From assembly GCA_000437495.1 (NCBI GenBank), contig FR897863.1:1-8261 (forward strand): DNA of 8,261 bases, read 5' to 3'. The translations under genes and the position numbers were made by a program. Source of the DNA: Prevotella sp. CAG:485 (GTDB lineage Bacteria > Bacteroidota > Bacteroidia > Bacteroidales > Muribaculaceae). How positions within the stretch are numbered: position 1 is the first letter of the stretch; every line of letters begins with the position of its first letter. Shown here one piece after another: positions 1 through 5,463 of this stretch. The notes under the pieces were generated by a model. The model ran no database searches. It was not told the DNA's origin and was given only the letters and a program-made list of their open reading frames with translations.

Positions 1-49
1 TTAAAGTTTAGCGGACAGTAATATAAAATAATATCTTTTTATCCACAAC

Positions 50-96
50 GAGGGTGCTGTCAAAACCGCGTGTCTGCGTGTTATGACAACACCCTC
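50..96. repeat. long imperfect inverted repeat downstream of rmuC
   Basis: Arms at 50-62 and 84-96 pair over 12 of 13 positions, with one C/A mismatch at 57/89. Inside, 64-69 and 76-82 can extend the stem around a small loop. It lies just beyond the rmuC terminator. Neither side has a convincing run of T directly after the stem, so it is not a textbook terminator on either strand. The arm sequence (GAGGGTG, TGTCA) resembles hairpins I recall as recurring after genes in Bacteroidales, which would make it a dispersed intergenic repeat or a bidirectional 3'-end structure. That comparison is from memory. Confidence 0.6.
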
Positions 97-131
97 AAAA
101 AGACTTTACGAGGAATATTTCTTATTCCTCG
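97..131 (-). terminator. intrinsic terminator of rmuC, overlapping its stop codon
   Basis: A perfect 9-bp inverted repeat (109-117 with 123-131) has a 5-nt loop at 118-122. Read on the minus strand, the stem is followed after 7 nt by five T (complement of 97-101). The 5' arm is made of the last rmuC codons and part of its stop codon (122-124), so coding and termination signals are merged. The stem is AT-rich at its top and the T run is not directly adjacent, so efficiency is uncertain. Confidence 0.65.
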
Positions 132-1321
132 GGTGCATCAGGGAGCTGACGTTTGGCGTTGGCTCCCAGTGTTTTCAGCTTCTCAACTCGCGAAATCAGA
201 TTCCCTTTGCCCGAGCTGAGCTGCTTGACGGCTGTTTCATACTGATTTTGCACCGTGCGCAGATTTTCTCCTATTTTGTTGAATGAGTCCACGAAGATTG
301 CGAGTTTGTCGTAGATTTTACCACCGGCTTCTGCAATTTCAAGCACATGCTTCTTCTGCGTATCCTGCCGCCAGAGCTGTTCGGCCAACAGCACTATGCT
401 GTAAAGATGCACCGGCGTAACAATGGCCACTTTCATGGAAGCCGCATATTGCAGCAATCCGGGGTCCTGACTGAGTGCCAGTTGCAGAGCCCCCTCAATG
501 GGTATAAACATCAGCGACTGGTCCAAAGCTCCGGTTATTGACTTCGGATAATCCTTTGTGCCAAGCTCGGCAATATGCTTCTTCACCGAGTCAAGATGAC
601 GCTTTGCAGCCTGTTTGCGCTGCTCCCTGTCGGCGGCTGCGTTATAATTGATATAAGCGGTGAGCGAGACTTTGCTGTCAATGACCAGGGTTCTGTTGTC
701 GGGCAGGTTGAGAAGCACATCGGGGCGTAACTGTCCCCCTTCTTCCGAGCGTATAACCCTGCCTGTCTCATCGCGGGTAACCTGAGCGCGATAATGCACC
801 CCTTGTTCCAGCCCTGCCTGCTGCAGAATCGACGTCAGCTGCATCTCACCCCAGTCGCCCTGCGCTTTGCCATTGCTGCGCAACGCGTTAACCAGGTCGC
901 GAGCCTCATCGCCCAACGAACGGTTTAGGTTTATCAGACTCTCAATCTGCCCTTTCAGCGATGCGCGGGCGGCAGTTTCGCGTTCCCCGCTTTCGCGCAA
1001 CAGTCGGTCAAAATTATCGAGATGACGCCGCAGCGGCTCCACAATATTATTAATCTCTCGCTTGCTCTCGTCCTTGATTCTGTCGGCCTGCGTCACCGCT
1101 AACTTCTGCGACAGATTCTCCACACTCTGCAACAGCACCTTTCGCTGCATCTCCATCTCGAGCCGGTTCATCTCGGCGGCTTTGTCACGCTCGACAACCT
1201 GCTGACGCTGCAGCTCGGAGACAGTGGCCGTCAGCGACCGACGTATATAAGCTGTATAGATGCCGAAGCCAACCGCTATCAGGCAAACAGCCAGAAGACA
1301 AATTACAGAAACAATAGTCAT
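122..1321 (-). CDS. rmuC: DNA recombination protein RmuC
   Basis: 399 aa, close to the usual family length. In E. coli RmuC limits inversions and other rearrangements at short inverted repeats, and the conserved domain is related to PD-(D/E)XK nucleases. Seen here: an N-terminal membrane segment (about residues 3-25), a long charged coiled-coil stretch (about 28-115), then the RmuC domain. That domain carries the expected nuclease-like signature: GDWGE at 155-159, RPDV at 199-202 and DSK at 215-217, followed by MFIPIE at 271-276. The order and spacing fit an intact active site. The start ATG overlaps the apbE stop as ATGA, so translation is probably coupled and both genes use the apbE promoter. 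The 3' end runs into a terminator hairpin. Biochemical activity of the family is not firmly established; the family call is secure. Confidence 0.95.
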   Translation of the reverse strand: MTIVSVICLLAVCLIAVGFGIYTAYIRRSLTATVSELQRQQVVERDKAAEMNRLEMEMQRKVLLQSVENLSQKLAVTQADRIKDESKREINNIVEPLRRHLDNFDRLLRESGERETAARASLKGQIESLINLNRSLGDEARDLVNALRSNGKAQGDWGEMQLTSILQQAGLEQGVHYRAQVTRDETGRVIRSEEGGQLRPDVLLNLPDNRTLVIDSKVSLTAYINYNAAADREQRKQAAKRHLDSVKKHIAELGTKDYPKSITGALDQSLMFIPIEGALQLALSQDPGLLQYAASMKVAIVTPVHLYSIVLLAEQLWRQDTQKKHVLEIAEAGGKIYDKLAIFVDSFNKIGENLRTVQNQYETAVKQLSSGKGNLISRVEKLKTLGANAKRQLPDAPEE

Positions 1322-2325
1322 TGTTGCACAGCTTGGTCAAGATATTTACTCATAGACGAAGAAATCTCTACACCTTTTGCAGTAACTAACAACACGGCCA
1401 GTTTCTGCTTCTCGGCCACCTGCAAAGCCCTTTTGCTACCCAGCACAACAAAAGCCGTTGCATACCCGTCGGCTTCCATTGAGCTGCCGGCAACCACCGT
1501 GGCAGAGAGGACGTCTGTCTTCGCCGGCCGCAGTGTCTTGGGGTCGAGGGTATGACCGAAACGGTTGCCGTCGGCATCGGTGTGGAAATTGCGGTAATTG
1601 CCCGAGGTGGCCAGACCGCAGTCCGTAAGACTGATAGTTGTGAGATAGTCATGAATCACCGAATCGCTGACCACCGGTTTGTCGATGGCAATCGTCCACT
1701 TGCCCCCGTCAGGGTTGGCGCCGCCCATCCTTATCTCGCCGCCAATCTCCACCATAAAGTCGGAAACACCGTTTCGCCGCAGCATTTCGGCCACAGCATC
1801 GCAGCCATAACCCTTGGCAATGCCCGACAGATTCATCTCCACGCCGCTGTGCGCACGTTTCACCGTTGAGCCAGAGAGCACCCATTTGTCGAAGCCCACA
1901 AACTGCCGCATAGAGTCAAGACGCGCGGTGTCAGCCGTAGCCTCATGCCCCTTTCCGAAGCCCCAGGCACGAATCACCGGACCAAGCGTAGGGTCGAAAG
2001 CGCCGTCAGTGGCATTATATATATTGCGTGCCATGGTCAGCACCTTTACCAGCATTGCGTCAGCCTGCTTAGTCTCGCCCCTGTTGAGGCGCGAGAGATT
2101 GCTTGTGGAGTCAAACACATTAAGACACGCCCCCACGGCATTGAGAGTTGCCGTGATGCTGTCGTCGAGCTCTTCCGGACCATTATATGTGATATGATAA
2201 GTCGTATTCCACACCATACCCACCTTTGTATGATACCCTGAGGTATTTTTGCAGCCCGTGGTAACGGCCGCAGCCAGCAGAAAAACCGCCCACAAACACA
2301 GAAACAAATTTATTTTCCCTTTCAT
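1318..2325 (-). CDS. apbE: FAD:protein FMN transferase (ApbE lipoprotein)
   Basis: 335 aa, full length. ApbE moves FMN from FAD onto a Thr side chain of partner flavoproteins such as NqrB, NqrC or RnfG, using Mg2+, on the outer face of the inner membrane. Seen: a hydrophobic signal segment (about 5-22) ending in lipobox VTTGC with Cys25; GAFDPTLGP at 108-116; LSGIAKG at 166-172 (family usually DLGGIAKG, here NLSGIAKG); EIGGE at 193-197; SGNYR at 241-245; GHTLDP at 257-262; and ADGYAT at 285-290, with Asp286 and Thr290 as the expected metal ligands. All core motifs are present. No flavoprotein target is encoded in this window, so the partner is elsewhere (Nqr or Rnf, inferred). The ATG lies 4 nt past a consensus promoter element, and the gene overlaps rmuC downstream by 4 bp. 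Confidence 0.95.
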   Translation of the reverse strand: MKGKINLFLCLWAVFLLAAAVTTGCKNTSGYHTKVGMVWNTTYHITYNGPEELDDSITATLNAVGACLNVFDSTSNLSRLNRGETKQADAMLVKVLTMARNIYNATDGAFDPTLGPVIRAWGFGKGHEATADTARLDSMRQFVGFDKWVLSGSTVKRAHSGVEMNLSGIAKGYGCDAVAEMLRRNGVSDFMVEIGGEIRMGGANPDGGKWTIAIDKPVVSDSVIHDYLTTISLTDCGLATSGNYRNFHTDADGNRFGHTLDPKTLRPAKTDVLSATVVAGSSMEADGYATAFVVLGSKRALQVAEKQKLAVLLVTAKGVEISSSMSKYLDQAVQQ

Positions 2326-2329
2326 AGTG

Positions 2330-2361
2330 CAAATTTATAAACAAAGAGTCTTTCAAACAAA
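2330..2361 (-). promoter_or_regulatory. consensus Bacteroidota promoter of apbE-rmuC
   Basis: On the minus strand TTTG (complement of 2358-2361) is followed after exactly 20 bp by TAAATTTG (complement of 2330-2337), matching TTTG-N19-21-TAnnTTTG. Only 4 nt (2326-2329) separate the -7 element from the apbE ATG, so transcription is expected to begin at or next to the start codon. Confidence 0.85.
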
Positions 2362-2382
2362 ACTTTTTTTGTAATTTAGCGG

Positions 2383-2413
2383 TTGGAAAATAATTAAAGA
2401 ATTTCTAAGTCTC
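2383..2413 (+). promoter_or_regulatory. possible promoter of the DJ-1 family gene
   Basis: TTG at 2383-2385 is followed after 20 bp by TAAGTCTC at 2406-2413, a partial match to TAnnTTTG that ends 6 nt before the ATG at 2420. The geometry copies the apbE and CHR promoters, but the -7 element has two mismatches. An alternative is TTTG at 2368-2371 with TAATTAAA at 2391-2398 (19-bp spacing), also imperfect. Confidence 0.35.
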
Positions 2414-2419
2414 GAAAAA

Positions 2420-3007
2420 ATGAAAGATTCGTATTTGTTTCTTGCCAAAGGATTCGAAGAGGTAGAGGCACTGACGGCTGTAGACGTGCTCCGTCGTGCC
2501 GGTATACCTGTCAAGACCGTGAGTATCACCGACGTGCTTCAAGTAGAAGGCGCCCACAACATTACCGTAACCGCCGACTGTCTCTTCTCAGACACCAACT
2601 TTGAGTCGGCACCGTGGCTCATTTTACCCGGCGGTATGCCCGGCGCCACCAACCTTCATGAATATGCACCTCTCAACGAACTGTTGCTTAAACAAGCATC
2701 CTCGCATCGCGGCATAGCCGCCATCTGTGCCTCCCCTGCCATTATCCTGTCGCCGATAGGACTGCTCAGAGGCCGCAAAGCCACCTGTTATCCGGGAATG
2801 GAGGATAACGCCGGCGGAGCTGAATGGACCGGCATGCCCGTGGTTGCCGACAAGCATTTCGTACTGGGCAACGGCCCGGCAACGGCAATGCTCTGGGCAC
2901 TGAACATAGTGGAACAGACCATAGGCGCCGAACAGGCTCGCGCCGTGGCAGCAGGACTACTCTTCTTCCCTCCCCAAGACTCAAACCTCGACTTCACCTT
3001 CGGTTAA
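2420..3007 (+). CDS. DJ-1/PfpI family protein (YajL/DJ-1 type)
   Basis: 195 aa, usual size for a single-domain DJ-1 protein. The family has a glutamine-amidotransferase-like fold with a reactive Cys; members are described as glyoxalase III, protein or nucleotide deglycases, or redox-linked chaperones, and the in vivo role is debated. Seen: GFEEVE at 11-16, where Glu16 aligns with the Glu that polarises the nucleophile in human DJ-1; LPGGMPG at 69-75; the nucleophile elbow AICASP at 101-106 with Cys103; YPG at 124-126; and GPATA at 152-156 near the C-terminal helices. There is no signal peptide, so it is cytoplasmic. It is transcribed away from apbE and stands alone. The ATG is preceded by an A-run and no Shine-Dalgarno sequence. 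Exact substrate cannot be read from sequence. Confidence 0.93.
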   Translation: MKDSYLFLAKGFEEVEALTAVDVLRRAGIPVKTVSITDVLQVEGAHNITVTADCLFSDTNFESAPWLILPGGMPGATNLHEYAPLNELLLKQASSHRGIAAICASPAIILSPIGLLRGRKATCYPGMEDNAGGAEWTGMPVVADKHFVLGNGPATAMLWALNIVEQTIGAEQARAVAAGLLFFPPQDSNLDFTFG

Positions 3008-3052
3008 GCATAATAGGCCGATCGGGTATCAAGTAAATACATGATATTGCAT

Positions 3053-3105
3053 CTCGTGTGTTCGTAAAATTGCCATAATATGTTGCGATGTAGCGAACAC
3101 ACGAG
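3053..3105 (+). terminator. 12-bp perfect-stem hairpin after the DJ-1 gene
   Basis: A perfect 12-bp inverted repeat (3053-3064 with 3094-3105) encloses a 29-nt AT-rich loop and is followed by a T-rich stretch (3106-3116, with TTTT at 3110-3113). It is the only candidate 3' end for the DJ-1 mRNA. The loop is long for an intrinsic terminator and the T run is interrupted, so a regulatory or mRNA-stability role is possible. Confidence 0.5.
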
Positions 3106-3148
3106 TTACTTTTATCCTAATCAGCAATCATATTCCACAAATATTAAT

Positions 3149-3168
3149 AATTCTCAAAAAAATTCTCA
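3149..3168. repeat. 8-bp direct repeat, 12-bp period
   Basis: AATTCTCA occurs at 3149-3156 and 3161-3168 in the AT-rich spacer upstream of the lipoprotein gene. Nearby is a perfect 12-bp palindrome at 3183-3194 (ATTAAATTTAAT). In DNA this AT-rich both could be chance. They would be reasonable operator candidates for the promoter at 3276. Confidence 0.3.
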
Positions 3169-3248
3169 TCATGAAATACGGTATTAAATTTAATGATTTT
3201 TAACTTTTAGCGTTTATTCGAGTTAATTAAAGTCAACTATCATTAATA

Positions 3249-3258
3249 CCCCCCCCCC
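3249..3258 (+). repeat. homopolymer of ten C in a promoter
   Basis: An uninterrupted run of ten C sits in otherwise AT-rich DNA. Relative to the -7 element at 3276-3283 it covers the place where a -33 TTTG would be expected (about 3252-3255). Such tracts are prone to slipped-strand length changes, so the tract may vary between cells, or its length may be a sequencing error. Confidence 0.75.
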
Positions 3259-3275
3259 AATTGAAAAAATATTTT

Positions 3276-3283
3276 TATCTTTG
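3276..3283 (+). promoter_or_regulatory. -7 element of the lipoprotein gene promoter
   Basis: TATCTTTG matches TAnnTTTG exactly and lies 18 nt before the ATG at 3302. No TTTG is found 19-21 bp upstream, where the poly-C run sits; the nearest TTG (3261-3263) is only 12 bp away. The promoter is therefore plausible but non-standard in its upstream half, and may need an activator. Confidence 0.6.
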
Positions 3284-3301
3284 GGAAAAATTTTTATTGA
3301 T

Positions 3302-4009
3302 ATGAAGTTACCTAAATTCATCAAATGGCTTTTCGTTTGTGGCACAGCCATTTGCGTCAATGCTGCCTGCAGCGACGACCAAGAAGAACCCAAACCGGAA
3401 CCGCCGATAGACACCACGATTCCGGGAGATCCGGGTGAGCCAACATCCTACAGCGGAGAGAATAAATTCGTCTGCGACACTGTCCCGCAGGGAGTAACCG
3501 GCGGCAATTACAGTTTAGCCGATCAATATCTTATCAGGATTTTAAACGAACAAGAAGAAAACCTGTTGGATAAAACCGTTGAAGGTAATGTTCGCGACAA
3601 CAAATTCTATTTCCGGTATAATGGCAAGGAATACAGAATAGGCGATCAATTTCCTTTCAGCACCTATGCAATAGACTTCAAGCTCTATCCGCCATTTTCA
3701 CAACCCAAGGCCAAAGATTATATCAATATGGGTCGTATATCAGTGATTAATGACGTAACTTTCCACTGGCCCGAGAAAAATCTGACGGTCTATATTCGCA
3801 CACATTCTGAAAAAGTGCAGGGCATATTGTTGCCAAACACTCCTAAATGGCAGAAACATATAAATGCCGGGAATAAACTGGCAGATGTATACATAAACGG
3901 CATATACGTCAACGGACATGGAGGTTCAAGCCTAACTCTTACAGTGCTCAACAACGGCAATGTACGGATAGCCTGCGGCGACTACACGGCCGTTTCCAAC
4001 CTGAAGTAA
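3302..4009 (+). CDS. hypothetical lipoprotein, probably surface-exposed
   Basis: 235 aa from the ATG at 3302. An in-frame TTG at 3281 lies inside the -7 promoter element and is rejected as the start. Residues 1-22 form a lysine-containing signal peptide with a hydrophobic core, ending in a lipobox-like NAAC with Cys23. The residues after Cys23 are acidic (SDDQEEP), the type of signal that sends Bacteroidota lipoproteins to the outer surface, and a Pro/Glu-rich linker runs to about residue 50. The rest is polar with alternating hydrophobic residues, suggesting a compact beta-rich domain, and has Cys residues near 52 and close to the C-terminus. I do not recognise a family, and no catalytic motif is apparent. 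It is a single-gene unit with its own promoter and a strong terminator. Host-facing or binding roles are guesses. Confidence 0.85.
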   Translation: MKLPKFIKWLFVCGTAICVNAACSDDQEEPKPEPPIDTTIPGDPGEPTSYSGENKFVCDTVPQGVTGGNYSLADQYLIRILNEQEENLLDKTVEGNVRDNKFYFRYNGKEYRIGDQFPFSTYAIDFKLYPPFSQPKAKDYINMGRISVINDVTFHWPEKNLTVYIRTHSEKVQGILLPNTPKWQKHINAGNKLADVYINGIYVNGHGGSSLTLTVLNNGNVRIACGDYTAVSNLK

Positions 4010-4041
4010 TCATAACCCCAAACGGGGGTAATAGAACAAAC

Positions 4042-4076
4042 GGATGTGTCAGTTGAAAAATTGGCACATCCTTTTT
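4042..4076 (+). terminator. strong intrinsic terminator after the lipoprotein gene
   Basis: Thirteen consecutive pairs (4042-4054 with 4059-4071, two of them G-U) close a GAAA tetraloop at 4055-4058, followed at once by five T (4072-4076). A smaller hairpin, ACCCC at 4015-4019 with GGGGT at 4025-4029, lies between it and the stop codon. It isolates the lipoprotein gene from the CHR promoter. Confidence 0.9.
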
Positions 4077-4129
4077 AGACCCCTAAATACTGTCGTGAGA
4101 AGGGAACCACACTAATTTGGCCCCAAAAT

Positions 4130-4161
4130 TTTGCCGCATTGCAAAAAAGATATTACCTTTG
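4130..4161 (+). promoter_or_regulatory. consensus Bacteroidota promoter of the CHR-folC unit
   Basis: TTTG at 4130-4133, 20 bp, then TACCTTTG at 4154-4161: a complete match to the Bacteroidota housekeeping promoter. The ATG at 4169 is 7 nt beyond the -7 element, so the 5' UTR should be absent or only a few nucleotides. The element also settles the start codon, because an in-frame TTG at 4139 lies inside the promoter. Confidence 0.88.
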
Positions 4162-4168
4162 CAGCGCG

Positions 4169-4819
4169 ATGAGCAATAAGTCTCAGATGAAAGTACCGGA
4201 GAGTAATAAAGATGAAACAGCATCCGCGCAAGCGGGAGGGCAGCAATACCTGCCCAATATCATGCGCCAGCTCTTCTGGTCATTTTTTAAGATAGGCGGA
4301 TTCACCTTTGGAGGCGGATGGGCCATGATTTCTTTAGTGGAAAGAGAATTGGTGGATCGCAAAGGGTGGATTCAACGCACCGAGTTTCTCGACCTTTTAG
4401 CCATAGCACAGGCATTGCCCGGCATCTTAGCAGTGAATATGGCCGCCATAATGGGCGACAGGCTACGGGGCAGCCGAGGAGCCGTATTGTCGGCTTTTGC
4501 CACCATCTTGCCGTCGTTCATCATCATCCTGCTCATAGCCATTTTCCTCACTCCCGACCTGATAAAGAACAATGCCGTGATTTCGTCGATATTCATGGGC
4601 ATACGTCCGGCAGTTGTGGCACTCATCATAGCACCCGTATTGACATCGGCCAAAGCGGCCAAGATAGGATGGCGAACGGCCTGGATTCCATGCCTCACCG
4701 CCTTTATGATTTCCATTGACTTAGGCTTCATCTCCAACCCCATTTTGTACGTAATTCTCGGTGCGGCAGGAGGTTACGCCCATTTCTTAGTAACGAGGCG
4801 GCATATCCGCAAGCAATAA
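4169..4819 (+). CDS. chrA: CHR-family (chromate transporter) half, first subunit
   Basis: 216 aa from the ATG at 4169. A single CHR domain with several hydrophobic membrane segments: short-chain CHR proteins work as pairs of half-transporters in the inner membrane, some exporting chromate, many with unknown anion substrates. Seen: FTFGGGWAMI at 45-54, LPGILAVN at 83-90 (where many members, and the partner subunit here, have PGP), LPS at 114-116, GIRPAVV at 144-150, and a basic C-terminus. Residues 1-30 form a polar extension without membrane character. Internal Met at residue 7 (4187) or 32 (4262) could be real starts instead, the latter without a visible ribosome site. It is followed after 35 nt by the second half-domain gene. 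Family is sure; chromate as the natural substrate is not shown. Confidence 0.9.
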   Translation: MSNKSQMKVPESNKDETASAQAGGQQYLPNIMRQLFWSFFKIGGFTFGGGWAMISLVERELVDRKGWIQRTEFLDLLAIAQALPGILAVNMAAIMGDRLRGSRGAVLSAFATILPSFIIILLIAIFLTPDLIKNNAVISSIFMGIRPAVVALIIAPVLTSAKAAKIGWRTAWIPCLTAFMISIDLGFISNPILYVILGAAGGYAHFLVTRRHIRKQ

Positions 4820-4854
4820 CGCCACTCAACATCAGTGAAAAGTCTGCAAAGTAA

Positions 4855-5463
4855 ATGAATATCTATCTACAACTCATCTGGGCCTATCTGAAAATAGGGC
4901 TGTTCGGCTTCGGAGGCGGCTATGCCATGCTTTCGTTAGTGGAGCGGTTAGTGGTTCAGCCGGGCTGGATTTCAGAACAGATGTTCACCGACATTGTGGC
5001 CATATCGCAGATGACACCGGGTCCCATAGGCATCAACTCTGCCACTTACATTGGCTATACCGCGCCGTTGCAGTTTCCTGAGTTCAACGCCATTTACTGG
5101 GGCTTGTTAGGCGCCTGTCTGGCAACCTTATCGGTGGTGTTACCCAGCTTCTTTCTGGTGCTTTACAGCTCACACTTCATACGCCGGCATCAGGAGAGCG
5201 GAGTGATAAAAGGCATCTTCCGCGGCTTGCGTCCGGTGGTAATAGGCCTGATAGCCTCCGCCGCCATCCTGCTCATGAACAAAGCTAACTTTAATCCTGA
5301 CGGCACTACACGTCAGCTGATAACATCTATAATAATCTGCTTGCTCAGCTTCTGCATGGTTTATTTCCCCATCCCCCGGCGGGGCAAGAAGATAAAGATT
5401 CACCCCATAAGTATAATCATCATTGCCGGCATTGCCGGCTTCCTACTCTATTACCCCTTCTAA
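4855..5463 (+). CDS. chrA: CHR-family (chromate transporter) half, second subunit
   Basis: 202 aa, one CHR domain, the partner of the gene just upstream. Seen: FGFGGGYAM at 17-25, SQMTPGPIGIN at 51-61 with the complete PGP motif, LPS at 96-98, GLRPVV at 124-129, then a hydrophobic C-terminal half with a basic loop (about 174-183) and a last membrane segment running to the C-terminus. The two halves are clearly related at matching motifs, consistent with an old duplication and a heterodimer of inverted or parallel subunits. No Shine-Dalgarno sequence precedes the ATG; the gene is 35 nt behind its partner and probably on the same mRNA. Its stop codon shares one base with the folC start. Transport of chromate, sulfate or another anion cannot be decided from sequence. 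Confidence 0.9.
   Translation: MNIYLQLIWAYLKIGLFGFGGGYAMLSLVERLVVQPGWISEQMFTDIVAISQMTPGPIGINSATYIGYTAPLQFPEFNAIYWGLLGACLATLSVVLPSFFLVLYSSHFIRRHQESGVIKGIFRGLRPVVIGLIASAAILLMNKANFNPDGTTRQLITSIIICLLSFCMVYFPIPRRGKKIKIHPISIIIIAGIAGFLLYYPF

Noticed and set aside
1552..2241. Several plus-strand open frames of 98-127 codons inside apbE
   Set aside because: They overlap each other and a full-length apbE with all its motifs; they are frame shadows in GC-rich coding DNA.
3053..3105. Invertible promoter switch flanked by inverted repeats
   Set aside because: The arms are only 29 bp apart and enclose no promoter element, and no site-specific recombinase gene is nearby, unlike known Bacteroidales invertons.
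3171..3203. Ten-codon reading frame in the spacer before the lipoprotein gene
   Set aside because: Too short, AT-rich, and with no initiation signal or conservation evidence.
4318..4743. Open frames on both strands within the first CHR gene
   Set aside because: The translated products are His/Arg- or Met/Ala-rich without domains, and the CHR frame has conserved motifs throughout.
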